Assembly: GCF_900112305.1 (NCBI RefSeq)
Contig: NZ_FOKT01000008.1
Span: 124,001 to 188,000, forward strand
DNA length: 64,000 bases
Origin: Microbulbifer thermotolerans
GTDB taxonomy: Bacteria; Pseudomonadota; Gammaproteobacteria; Pseudomonadales; Cellvibrionaceae
Direction: 5' to 3'
Shown: piece after piece, positions 47,364 through 56,207 of the stretch
Layout: the number at the start of each line of letters is the position of its first letter
Numbering within the stretch: position 1 is the stretch's first letter
Notes under the pieces: model-generated
What the model was told of the DNA's origin: nothing
What the model saw: only the letters and a program-made list of their open reading frames with translations
Databases searched by the model: none
Made by a program: the position numbers and the translations under genes

Positions 47364-48527
47364 ATGTATCAAAAATACTATCGACAATTTTTACAATCCC
47401 AGTGCAGCCGCTTTGAAAACCCGCTGCACATGGCGTGCCACTCCCACCACTACTGGCCGGACGTGACCTTCGAAGCAGCGCAACAGTATTGGCGCGACGC
47501 CGCTATGCTGGCCGATGACAAGTGGCGCCTTCTGTTCGAGAAGAAGATCCCGGCCTGGCAAGCTGCGGTGGCGCGCACCCTGCGTTTACCAGCCCCCGAC
47601 CGGGTCGCTATAGCGCCCAATACCCACGAGTTGGTTTTCCGCTTGATCAGCGCCTTCGATTTGACCAAGCCGCTGCGCATTCTCACCACCGATGGCGAAT
47701 TCTACAGCTTCGCCCGTCAACTGCAGCGGTTGGAGGAGCTGCCAACGATCGAAGTCACCCGCGTTGCCAAAGAACCCTACGCTACCCTGGCCGCCCGCTT
47801 CGAGCGGGAACTCCAGCGTGGTGACTACCAACTGGCCTACGCGAGCTTGGTTTTCTTTGATTCCGGCGTCGAGTTTCCCCAACTGCTCAAGATCGCCGCG
47901 CGCAAACCGCAATCCACAGAATTTGTTATCGACGGCTACCACGCTTTTTTCGCCCTGCCCATTGATCTTAGCGAAGCCGCGGACAAGGTCTACTTTACCG
48001 CAGGTTCCTACAAATACCTCGGTGCCGGCGAAGGTTTGTGCTTTATGACCATTCCCGCCAACTGCCAACTGCGCCCCTTGAATACCGGCTGGTTCGCCGA
48101 ATTAACGGAGCTGGAAAACCGCAGTGGCAGAGTCCAGTTTGACGACAACTGGCTGCGTTTTGCCGGCGCCACCATGGATTACTCAGCCCTTTACAAAGGC
48201 CTTGCGGTCTTCGAGCTGTTCGAGCGCGAGGGCATCACCGTAGAAAAAATTCATTCCTATGTACTGGCCGCACAGCGGCGCTTTCTCACCGCGATGGACC
48301 AAGCCCATCACCCGCTTCTGAACCGGAGCAACCTCATCTGTCACGATCTGGAAAACGGCCACGGCCATTTCTTTGCCTTCGACTGCGGCAGCGGGGAAAA
48401 ATCGGAACAGCTGCAGCGGGAACTCGAATCCCGCGGGGTACTGTGCGACCGACGCCAGCGGTTACTGCGCCTGGGCTTTGCGATCTATCACGGCGAAGCG
48501 GAAGATTACCGGCGGGTATTCGGCTGA
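47364..48527 (+). CDS. Class V aminotransferase-fold PLP enzyme (kynureninase-like)
   Basis: 387 residues. It starts with NPLHMACHSHHYWPDVT, has the aspartate for PLP in FVIDGYHAFFALP, and the PLP lysine in YFTAGSYKYLGAGEGLCFM, a layout shared with kynureninases and related class V proteins. LRLGFAIYHGEAEDYRRVFG closes the small domain. No kynurenine-pathway neighbours are present, so the substrate is open. It is divergent from gloA with about 80 bases between. Confidence 0.75.
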   Translation: MYQKYYRQFLQSQCSRFENPLHMACHSHHYWPDVTFEAAQQYWRDAAMLADDKWRLLFEKKIPAWQAAVARTLRLPAPDRVAIAPNTHELVFRLISAFDLTKPLRILTTDGEFYSFARQLQRLEELPTIEVTRVAKEPYATLAARFERELQRGDYQLAYASLVFFDSGVEFPQLLKIAARKPQSTEFVIDGYHAFFALPIDLSEAADKVYFTAGSYKYLGAGEGLCFMTIPANCQLRPLNTGWFAELTELENRSGRVQFDDNWLRFAGATMDYSALYKGLAVFELFEREGITVEKIHSYVLAAQRRFLTAMDQAHHPLLNRSNLICHDLENGHGHFFAFDCGSGEKSEQLQRELESRGVLCDRRQRLLRLGFAIYHGEAEDYRRVFG

Positions 48528-48621
48528 CGCAACCCGCTCAGTGCCTGTTCAGCTAACGGAGGTTACTGTTCCGCCTTCTGTTTGTCACAAAATTTTCACT
48601 GCAACCCACAAGGAAAACGTC

Positions 48622-49332
48622 ATGAAGGTTGTCAAATTGTCCACCATCGCCCTGTTCACCCTGCTGGCCACTGCCTGCGGCGGCGACCGCTCCCCGGCCG
48701 AGCGCGGCACTCTCATTTCCATCTCCGCAACCGGCGAGGCAAGTCAAGCACCAGATGTAGCCAACATTTCGGCGGGCGTGGTCACTGAATCGGAAGACAG
48801 CGAGCAAGCTATGCGCGATAACGCCACGCAAATGGACAAACTGATAAAGGCGATCAAAAAAGCCGGCATCGACGAAAAAGATGTACAAACCAGTGGCATC
48901 AGCCTGTCGCCGCGTTATGACTACCAACAGGGCCGCAAACCCCAAATCACCGGCTACCAGGCTAGAAATACCGTCAGTATCAAGGTGCGCGATCTGCCGG
49001 CGCTGGGCGAGGTGCTGGACACATTGGCCGCAGCCGGCGCCAACCAAATCCACGGGCCCAGCCTGGAAATCGGCGAGCCGGAACCGGTGTTGGCCGAAGC
49101 GCGCAAGCGGGCACTGGACATAGCCCGCGCCCGAGCGGAAACCTACGCCAAAGCGCTAGACATGAGGGTGCGCCGTATCGTCAGCATTTCAGAACAAGGA
49201 GGCCGTATCCCCCAACCAATGCCGATGATGCGCGCGGAGATAGCGGCGGCAAAAGACAGCGCGGCCACACCGGTAGCCCCCGGAGAAACCACCCTGTCCG
49301 TCAACCTGGACCTGGTATTCGAATTGCGATAA
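48622..49332 (+). CDS. SIMPL-domain (DUF541) periplasmic protein
   Basis: About 236 residues. An N-terminal signal (LSTIALFTLLATACGGD) with a cysteine resembles a lipoprotein signal, although the lipobox is weak. The SIMPL domain follows: ISATGEASQAPDVANISAGVVTE, KAIKKAGIDEKDVQTSGISLSPRYDY, GYQARNTVSIKVRDL and ALDIARARAETYAKAL. YggE-type members are linked to oxidative-stress defence, others have unknown roles. ATG 48622 has AAGGA upstream. A stem CCGGAAGC/GCTTCCGG at 49339-49369 follows the gene without a T-run. Confidence 0.86.
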   Translation: MKVVKLSTIALFTLLATACGGDRSPAERGTLISISATGEASQAPDVANISAGVVTESEDSEQAMRDNATQMDKLIKAIKKAGIDEKDVQTSGISLSPRYDYQQGRKPQITGYQARNTVSIKVRDLPALGEVLDTLAAAGANQIHGPSLEIGEPEPVLAEARKRALDIARARAETYAKALDMRVRRIVSISEQGGRIPQPMPMMRAEIAAAKDSAATPVAPGETTLSVNLDLVFELR

Positions 49333-49404
49333 CTGTGGCCCGGAAGCGCTGATTACTCAGGGCTTCCGGACCTTATCAAGAAATATTGCAAGCGCGTAGT
49401 AGCG

Positions 49405-50724
49405 TCATGGGGCCTTGTAAATTTTTCCGTCCTTCATCACGAAGGCCACCCGCTGCAACTCAGTGATATCTTCCAACGGGTTACCACTTACCGCGACAAT
49501 ATCCGCTCTCTTACCTTCACTGATACTCCCCAGCTCATCCCCCATTTTTAGCAGCTGCGCCGCATTCCAGGTGGCGCTGCGGATGGCGTCTGCAGGGGTC
49601 ATACCAGCGGCCACCATCAGGGCGAATTCACGCGCATTGTCGCCGTGCCGGCTGACACCACTATCGGTACCAAAGGCAATTTTCACGCCGCGCTTGTAGG
49701 CATCGGCGAAGGTGTTTTGAAGCAGTGGGCCTATGGTGGACGCTTTTCCCCGCACCACCTCGGGGAAAAAACCGTCCAGCATAGCTTTCTGTGTAACCCA
49801 TTCACCCGCCAGTAGTGTGGGCACATACCAGACGTTGTGGCGCCGCATCAGCTCAATGGTTTCCCCATCCATATAGGTGCCGTGCTCAATGGAGTCGACA
49901 CCCGCGCGTATGGCGCGATCCATCCCTTCTTTGCCGTGGGCGTGTACCGCCACTGTAAAGCCGTAATCCCTCGCCGCGGCGACAATAGCCTCCAGTTCAT
50001 CCTGCATAAACTGCGGATTCTGGCCGCTCCTGGCCACACTCAATACACCACCGGTCGCGGTGATCTTGATCAAATCGGCACCGTCCTTATAGCGTTGCCG
50101 CACGGCCTCGCGAGCACTGACCGGACCGTTGATAACGCCATCCGCGGGGCCGGGACTACCCATCAGGTCGTAACGGAAGCTGTTGGTGGGGTCGGCGTGA
50201 CCACCGGTGGTAGCGATGGCCTTGCCAGCGGTAAAAATCCGCGGACCTTCAATGGTGCCGGCCTCTATCGCCTTGCGCAGACTGATGGTGACATTGTCGC
50301 TGTCACCCAGATCCCGCACCGTGGTAAACCCGGCCCGCAGAGTGCGCCGCGCCGTATCCACGGCACGCAAAGTGTAATCCGCTGGATTCCAGGTGAAGGG
50401 CTCCATATAGGTCCGCGGGCCATACTCATAGGCCAGATGGGTGTGCATATCCATCAGCCCCGGCAACACTGTGTAGTTGCGCAGATCCACCAAACGCTCC
50501 CGATCGCGCTTGGCAAACCCTTTCTGCACCGACTCGATACGGCCATCGACAATATGAATAGTGCGATTTTCCAACAGCTTGCCACTCTCGCTGTCGAACA
50601 GTTTTCCCGCATAGACCGCCGTAGATTCCGCCGATGCCAAGCTGCTACACAGGCCGCTCAATAAGGCCAGCAACAGAGCAGCAGCGCGGTTGCGGAAGTG
50701 GCCTCCTTTGGTATTTGTTGTCAT
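49405..50724 (-). CDS. Secreted amidohydrolase-family protein (imidazolonepropionase/prolidase-like)
   Basis: 439 residues. A signal peptide ([17 protein letters not shown]) is followed by the metal-dependent hydrolase core: [13 protein letters not shown] (HxH), [21 protein letters not shown] (the Lys position often carbamylated), [28 protein letters not shown] and [13 protein letters not shown]. These Xaa-Pro dipeptidase-like amidohydrolases are common exported enzymes of marine bacteria. The frame runs to 50724, with the signal peptide at its N-terminus. A decayed copy of the mobile element lies just upstream. Confidence 0.86.
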   Translation of the reverse strand: MTTNTKGGHFRNRAAALLLALLSGLCSSLASAESTAVYAGKLFDSESGKLLENRTIHIVDGRIESVQKGFAKRDRERLVDLRNYTVLPGLMDMHTHLAYEYGPRTYMEPFTWNPADYTLRAVDTARRTLRAGFTTVRDLGDSDNVTISLRKAIEAGTIEGPRIFTAGKAIATTGGHADPTNSFRYDLMGSPGPADGVINGPVSAREAVRQRYKDGADLIKITATGGVLSVARSGQNPQFMQDELEAIVAAARDYGFTVAVHAHGKEGMDRAIRAGVDSIEHGTYMDGETIELMRRHNVWYVPTLLAGEWVTQKAMLDGFFPEVVRGKASTIGPLLQNTFADAYKRGVKIAFGTDSGVSRHGDNAREFALMVAAGMTPADAIRSATWNAAQLLKMGDELGSISEGKRADIVAVSGNPLEDITELQRVAFVMKDGKIYKAP

Positions 50725-51028
50725 TGCCCCACCCGTTTAATCCCTCTTAAAGTCGTTCGTTCAGGCGAACCTCTGATTCTTTCGCGTGAGCGCTGTAGTC
50801 AGCTCTATGCGCTCTTCAAAAGCGCTCGAGTACTTTCCTTTAGCGCCGCCGGGCACCTTCTTGTATCAGGTATCAGGTAGTTTCGAAGTGCAGCCCATCA
50901 CCCGCACAGCTCATTTGACTTCCAACTATCTTTACCGCCGGGAAGCGAATGAATCAGAGCCCCTGACAAAGCGTACAATGTACCCCAAGCTTATGCTCAC
51001 CCCAAGAATCGCGTCGAGAGGAAACCCA
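50725..51028. other. Intergenic region containing a decayed mobile-element copy
   Basis: Between the divergent amidohydrolase and GST genes. Most of it is the degraded repeat described at 50766-50930. No ORF is supported. Confidence 0.6.
50766..50930 (-). repeat. Degenerate MITE relic (reverse orientation)
   Basis: Read on the plus strand, GAACCTCTGATTCTTTCGCG at 50767-50786 matches the reverse complement of the element's right end with two differences. AAAAGCGCTCGAGTACTTTC and following TAGCGCCGCCGGGCACC, CTTGTATC and TTTCGAAGTG align in order with the element interior in reverse orientation. About 20 bp is missing after the end repeat and no target duplication was recognised. An old, decayed copy. 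Confidence 0.7.
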
Positions 51029-51643
51029 ATGAAAATCTACGAGTTCGCCAGCGCGCCCAACTGTCGCCGGGTACGCATGTACCTGGCGGAAAAAGGCATC
51101 GACAATATCGAGTTTGTTCAAGTGGACATCACCAAGGGGGAAAATCTCACAGAGGATTACCGGCGCCGGGACATTAACGGCAAAGTTCCGGTGCTGGAAC
51201 TGGACGACGGTACCTGCATCGCGGAATCCGTCGCCATCCAGCGCTATTTCGAAGAGCTGTACCCAGAACCACCCCTCTTTGGCCGCGATCCCAAAGAGAA
51301 AGCACTGGTAGAAATGTGGCACCGCCGCGCCGATCTGAACATGATGATGAATATCGGCGGCTGCTTCCAGCACGGCACCGGCTTCTTTAAAGACCGCATG
51401 AAAGTATTCCCCGACTTTGGCGAAGAGTGCGGCAAGAAGGCACTGCAATTTTTTGACTTGCTGGACCACCATCTGGCGGATAACCAATACTTGGTAGGGG
51501 ATTACCTATCGGTAGCGGATCTCAGCATGCTGTGCATACTGGATTTCGGCAAAGTCGTGCAATTGCGGCCCGCCCCGGAAAAGTACCCTCACCTGGCGCG
51601 CTGGCATGGACAACTGAGCGCACGCCCCAGTGCCAAGGCTTGA
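51029..51643 (+). CDS. Glutathione S-transferase
   Basis: 204 residues. The thioredoxin-like N-terminal domain (MKIYEFASAPNCRRVRMYLAEKGI) has NGKVPVLELDDGTCIAESVAIQRYFEELYP, the cis-Pro and glutathione gamma-Glu contact region. The helical domain has VGDYLSVADLSMLCILDFGKV with the conserved N-capping D. ATG 51029 follows GAGAGGAAACCC; an in-frame start at 50786 lies inside the relic repeat and is rejected. A hairpin terminator follows. Substrate unknown. Confidence 0.9.
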   Translation: MKIYEFASAPNCRRVRMYLAEKGIDNIEFVQVDITKGENLTEDYRRRDINGKVPVLELDDGTCIAESVAIQRYFEELYPEPPLFGRDPKEKALVEMWHRRADLNMMMNIGGCFQHGTGFFKDRMKVFPDFGEECGKKALQFFDLLDHHLADNQYLVGDYLSVADLSMLCILDFGKVVQLRPAPEKYPHLARWHGQLSARPSAKA

Positions 51644-51691
51644 GCCGCCAAATCAACTTTGCACCTACAGCAACTGATTTCGGGGCGCCCG

Positions 51692-51730
51692 CCGGGAAAC
51701 CGGCCGGGGCCCCTTGCTTTTACCAAGCGC
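51692..51730 (+). terminator. Terminator after the GST gene
   Basis: GGGGCGCCCGCCGG, GAAA loop, CCGGCCGGGGCCCC (12 of 14 paired), then TTGCTTTT. It lies in the gap between the convergent GST and M16 peptidase genes and could serve both. Confidence 0.75.
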
Positions 51731-51743
51731 AACCCGCGCCCAG

Positions 51744-54560
51744 CTAATCGCCGGGAGACAGCACTTCCACCGGCCCTATATTCAGTGCCTCCACTTCTTT
51801 TTGTATCCGACTCAGGTCTCCGATGATTACCCAGGTAAATTGATCTGGTTGCAGGAACTGCCTTGCAGAGGACTCCACCTCATCCACCGTCAGTACCTCC
51901 ACCCGCTGTGGATATTCGGAGATATACTCCGGCGGCAAGCCCTTCTCCACCTGCCAGGCAATACTCGACAGCAGCTGCCCCTTGGTCTGGAAGCGAGCAC
52001 TCTGCTTGAGTACTTCATCGTCTCTGTAGTCCGCCAACTCCCGCTCAGTGACCGGCTTATCGCCGAGGAAGCTGCGGTATTCCTTCAACAATTCAAGAAT
52101 GGCCGGGGCCGTCTTGTCGGTCTGCACAGGTGCAAAGAGGATATAGGGGCGCTGCCCTTCTGTGTCCAGAGAAACAGCGCGGGCACCGTAAGTCCAGTGT
52201 TTGTCTTCACGGAGGTTCATATTCACCCGTGAAGTAAATTTGCCGGCGATTACCGCCGCCATCGCCTCAAAAGCTTCCGCTCCCTGCGGCTGCCAAGGCG
52301 GCATCACCAGGCCGGCCATAATATAGCTCTGTTCGGCACCGGGACGGTCCACCAAATAGATCCTGGTCTTTTGCGGCCGCTTCACCGTCGGCACCTCGAT
52401 ACGCGCCAATTCAGTTTTTGGCGCCCGCCAATCCGCCAGTGCACGGTTCAGCGACGCCTGGATCTCCTCCCGGGTGACATCACCGACAACGATCAGAACC
52501 GCGTTGTCCGGGCGCACCCAGGTATTGTGGAAGCGCACCAAGTCATCGCGCTCAATTGCTTCAATTCCCTCAACAGTGCCGGAACCGGTCAACGGTGCCC
52601 CGTAGGGGTGCTTGTCGCCAAACAACAGCGGCGGCAGGGTGCGCAACGCCAGTCCCTGCGGCTGCGCCTTCTCCTGGGCAATAGCATCGAGCCGGTTGGA
52701 CTTAACCCGAGCAAGATCTTTCTCCGGGAACAGCGGTTCCAGCACTACCTTGGCAAACAGCTCGAGAGAGGGCTCCAGCTGATTTTTGAGGGCACTCAAA
52801 GTGATGTTGTTGTAATCCAATCCACTACCGGTGCCAATGCTGGCCCCCAGCTCCTCTTGGCGCGCGCTGAACGCCAGCGCATCCAGGTCTCCCGCACCCT
52901 CGCTCAACATGCTTGCGGCCATGGAAGCCAGACCCGGCTTGTCGCCATCGGCAGCCGCGCCGCTTTTGAATTGCAGGTTCATCAGCACGACCGGCGTATC
53001 GTGGCGTTCCGCCAGCACCACTTTCAGGCCATTATCGAGTGTGAAGGACTCCTGCTTGGGCAACTCCAGCTCCACCTTTTTATCCACCGGCGGTAAACGG
53101 CTGCGATCGACCTTTTTTTCCGAGGTGGCATACTTTTCCCGCGGGCGAATGATCAAGGTATAGCTTTCCGGTGTGAGCCAACGGGCGGCAACAGCTTGAA
53201 CTTCCTGCGCGGAGACACCAGCGTAGTGCTGCAGGCCTTCTATCAGCGCACCGGGGTCACCGTAGTAAAACTCGGACTGAGCGAGGATATCGCTTTTGCC
53301 TCCGAAGCCGCCGATTTTTTCCAGTCCTTTTACCAAGCTGGCAAATTCACTCTGCTTGATACGGCGCAATTCCCGGGCATCCACACCATTATTTACGAAA
53401 GCCCAAAGCGACTCATCCAGCACTGCCTCCACTTTTTCTACCGACTGACCGGGTTTGACATCCACAATAATCATCAGCTGGCCCGCCAGCTGACGCCCGT
53501 AATAAAAGGCGCTGACGCTGGTAGCCAGTTGCTCATCGCGCACCAGGCGGCGGTATAACAGCGAGTTTTTGCGGTTCGCCAGCAGAGAAGTGATCAGGTC
53601 CAAAGCATCCTCTTCCTCGCTGCCGACCGCCGGAACATTCCACACTTTGTAGATGCGGGTCTGCGGCACCTGATCAAACATCTCTTCGCGCTTATTGGGC
53701 TGCACTGGCAATTCCCAGTTTTTCAGTCGCGGCTGCACGCCACTGCTGGGAATATTCCCGAAGTATTGCCGCGCCTTGGCCATGGCTTCTTCGACAGTGA
53801 TATCACCTGCGATCACCAGTATTGCGTTGGCTGGCTGATAGTAGTCCCGGAACCACTGCTTCACATCTTCGAGGCTGGCGTTGTCCAGATCCTCCATGGA
53901 GCCGATGGTTGTCCACGAATAGGGGTGGTACGGCGGGAAGGTGCCACTGGCAATGCGCTCGAAAGCCTGACCATATGGCGTATTTTCGCGCTGACGTTTT
54001 TCGTTTTTGACTACACCGCGCTGCTCATCCAGCGTCTCCTGGGTAATCGCCCCCACGAAGTGGCCCATCCGGTCAGACTCCATCCACAGTGCCATATCCA
54101 GGGCCCCGGTGGGAACTGTCTCGAAATAGTTGGTGCGGTCATTATTGGTGGTGCCGTTCATATCCGTGGCACCGGAGCGCTGAAAGGGTTCGAAGTACTC
54201 GCCGGGATAGTTTTCCGAGCCGTTAAACATCAGGTGCTCAAATAGGTGTGCAAAGCCCGTCTTGCCCGGCACTTCATCCTTTGAGCCCACCTTATACCAG
54301 ATATTGACCGCCACCACTGGCGCCTTGTGGTCCTCGTGCACAATTACTGTCAGACCGTTCTCCAGCTTCTCCTTATAAAACGGAATATCCAATTCGGGCG
54401 CCGCCACATAGGCGGGGTTGTCGGACTGCGCGCGGGCGCCATCCACCGACTCGCCAGCCACAGCCTGTACACGATGGCGCCCCTCATCCGGCTTACCGCA
54501 GGCACCGAGAGAGAGCGCTCCTAGGGACAGGAAAATGATAAGAATGCTGCGCAGTGTCAT
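51744..54560 (-). CDS. Secreted M16-family zinc metallopeptidase (two-domain, pitrilysin-like)
   Basis: 938 residues. The signal IIFLSLGALSLGAC is a lipoprotein signal with LGAC as lipobox. The N-terminal half is the active peptidase: HLFEHLMFNGSENYPG contains the inverted zinc motif HxxEH, and the distal Glu lies in the VVKNEKRQRENTPYGQ helix. The second half repeats the fold without the motif (SFTLDNGLKVVLAERHDTPVV) and should form the closing half of the chamber. Such enzymes degrade short peptides in the periplasm. It is convergent with GST. Confidence 0.9.
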   Translation of the reverse strand: MTLRSILIIFLSLGALSLGACGKPDEGRHRVQAVAGESVDGARAQSDNPAYVAAPELDIPFYKEKLENGLTVIVHEDHKAPVVAVNIWYKVGSKDEVPGKTGFAHLFEHLMFNGSENYPGEYFEPFQRSGATDMNGTTNNDRTNYFETVPTGALDMALWMESDRMGHFVGAITQETLDEQRGVVKNEKRQRENTPYGQAFERIASGTFPPYHPYSWTTIGSMEDLDNASLEDVKQWFRDYYQPANAILVIAGDITVEEAMAKARQYFGNIPSSGVQPRLKNWELPVQPNKREEMFDQVPQTRIYKVWNVPAVGSEEEDALDLITSLLANRKNSLLYRRLVRDEQLATSVSAFYYGRQLAGQLMIIVDVKPGQSVEKVEAVLDESLWAFVNNGVDARELRRIKQSEFASLVKGLEKIGGFGGKSDILAQSEFYYGDPGALIEGLQHYAGVSAQEVQAVAARWLTPESYTLIIRPREKYATSEKKVDRSRLPPVDKKVELELPKQESFTLDNGLKVVLAERHDTPVVLMNLQFKSGAAADGDKPGLASMAASMLSEGAGDLDALAFSARQEELGASIGTGSGLDYNNITLSALKNQLEPSLELFAKVVLEPLFPEKDLARVKSNRLDAIAQEKAQPQGLALRTLPPLLFGDKHPYGAPLTGSGTVEGIEAIERDDLVRFHNTWVRPDNAVLIVVGDVTREEIQASLNRALADWRAPKTELARIEVPTVKRPQKTRIYLVDRPGAEQSYIMAGLVMPPWQPQGAEAFEAMAAVIAGKFTSRVNMNLREDKHWTYGARAVSLDTEGQRPYILFAPVQTDKTAPAILELLKEYRSFLGDKPVTERELADYRDDEVLKQSARFQTKGQLLSSIAWQVEKGLPPEYISEYPQRVEVLTVDEVESSARQFLQPDQFTWVIIGDLSRIQKEVEALNIGPVEVLSPGD

Positions 54561-54673
54561 AGATCGGATATCTCCAGAGGTAGTTCGGGCGGCCGCCGGC
54601 TTCCGTTACAGCGGACTCTAGCACTTCAGTCAGCGTAGCACCGGGCATTTGGCCATATTGCGGTGTATCAGAC

Positions 54674-54697
54674 AAAAAAACGGGCACCGAAGTGCCC
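54674..54697 (-). terminator. Terminator after the leucine-type dehydrogenase
   Basis: GGGCAC-CGAA-GTGCCC at 54682-54697, followed on the minus strand by TTTTTTT (54674-54680). It sits between the dehydrogenase stop and the M16 peptidase start, ending the dehydrogenase transcript. Confidence 0.85.
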
Positions 54698-54779
54698 AAA
54701 TAAATACCTCAAAGAGAAGCGATGACGCAAATCGCTCCAGGGGAGAGAGTGACTCAACGGACTTATGCCCGCTCAATAA

Positions 54780-55856
54780 TCAAGCGGCCGCCGGGTCAAT
54801 GTTTTTTGACGCGTCCTCGTGACCAAAACGCTCTTCCGCGATGCGGTCGGCCACGTGCGCAGTGGTCTCACCTGTCTCGGCCGCGCGCTGGAAAATTTCC
54901 TGCATGGTGCTGCCGATGGTTTCAATATGTGCCTTCACACGCGCGGGGTCGTAGTCGCCCTGCTGCTGGTAATAAACATCGATAATGCCGCCGGCGTTGA
55001 TGACATAATCCGGCGCATACAGAATGCCCTTCTCACCGAGGGCCGCAGCGTGACGCATCTCCGTCAGCTGATTATTTGCCGCGCCAGCCACTGCCCCCAC
55101 TTTTAAGCGGGCAATGGTATCGTCATTCAGTACGGCACCCAGGGCACAGGGGGCGAAGAGATCCACGTCCAGGTCGAAGATCTCATCTGCACTGACCGCC
55201 GTTGCGCCCAACTCGCTGACAGCGCGGTCGATATTGTCCTGGAAGATATCTGTAACAAAGAGTTCAGCGCCCGCGTCCTTCAACAGCTTGGCCAGACGGA
55301 AGCCCACATTGCCCACCCCCTGCAGGGAGACCTTGAGGCCACTCAAATCACTTTTGCCCCAACGGTGCTCCACCGCCGCCTTCAAGCCGACAAATACACC
55401 GTAAGCGGTAGAGGGCGATGGATCACCGCCGTGCTCCGACTCGGCGATCAGGCCGGAAACATACTGAGTTCGCTCACCGATGATATGCATATCCGCGACG
55501 CTGGTGCCGGAATCCTCAGCGGTGATATAGCGGCCGCCCAACGTGTTGATGAAGTCTCCCATAGCGCGCAGCAGCTCAGGGGTCTTCTCCTTGCGCGGAT
55601 CTCCGATGATGACCGCCTTGCCGCCCCCGAGTTTCAGCCCGGCCATAGCGGATTTATAAGTCATACCTCTGGAGAGGCGCAGTACGTCGTTCAGCGCTTC
55701 ACCGTCATCCGCATAGGGCCACATACGGCAGCCGCCCAGCGAGGGTCCCAAATTGGTGTTGTGCACCGCAATAATCGCCTTCAGGCCGCTTTTGGCGTCC
55801 TGGCAGAAAGCCACCTGTTCGTGCTTGTCATAGGCGGGATGGGAAAAAATACTCAT
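54780..55856 (-). CDS. Leucine/phenylalanine-type amino-acid dehydrogenase
   Basis: 358 residues of the Glu/Leu/Phe/Val dehydrogenase family, converting a branched or aromatic amino acid to its 2-oxo acid with NAD. It has [36 protein letters not shown] (catalytic Lys), [14 protein letters not shown] (catalytic Asp), [16 protein letters not shown] (Rossmann motif) and [11 protein letters not shown]. Length and Leu-dehydrogenase-type motifs favour leucine, but substrate class is not certain. A matching T-run terminator follows. Confidence 0.9.
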   Translation of the reverse strand: MSIFSHPAYDKHEQVAFCQDAKSGLKAIIAVHNTNLGPSLGGCRMWPYADDGEALNDVLRLSRGMTYKSAMAGLKLGGGKAVIIGDPRKEKTPELLRAMGDFINTLGGRYITAEDSGTSVADMHIIGERTQYVSGLIAESEHGGDPSPSTAYGVFVGLKAAVEHRWGKSDLSGLKVSLQGVGNVGFRLAKLLKDAGAELFVTDIFQDNIDRAVSELGATAVSADEIFDLDVDLFAPCALGAVLNDDTIARLKVGAVAGAANNQLTEMRHAAALGEKGILYAPDYVINAGGIIDVYYQQQGDYDPARVKAHIETIGSTMQEIFQRAAETGETTAHVADRIAEERFGHEDASKNIDPAAA

Positions 55857-56207
55857 TTACTGTTCCTCTCCGGAGACCGGTTCCACTGCTGGGGAACAAC
55901 CACAGTCTTTATCTGTTTTATAAGAAGCTAAGATTATATCCACCTGGGGCAGATAGAGTTTGCAAATTTTGCTCGCCAACATCAAATCAAAGCGAAAACA
56001 TCACGCAATAACAGCCAATTTAGGATAAACAACCACACGGAAACGCTCTTTGCGGCCCAGTCATCAAACCGCCCCTGGCGTCCCCGCGACGGCGGCAGGC
56101 CGCTACCAATGCGCCGTACGGAGCGAAAACCGGCGCTGGCGCGTTACCCCGTTTCACTGGGGTCTGGTAGAATCCGCGCGCAAAATCGACCCGCAGAGAC
56201 TGTTTCA

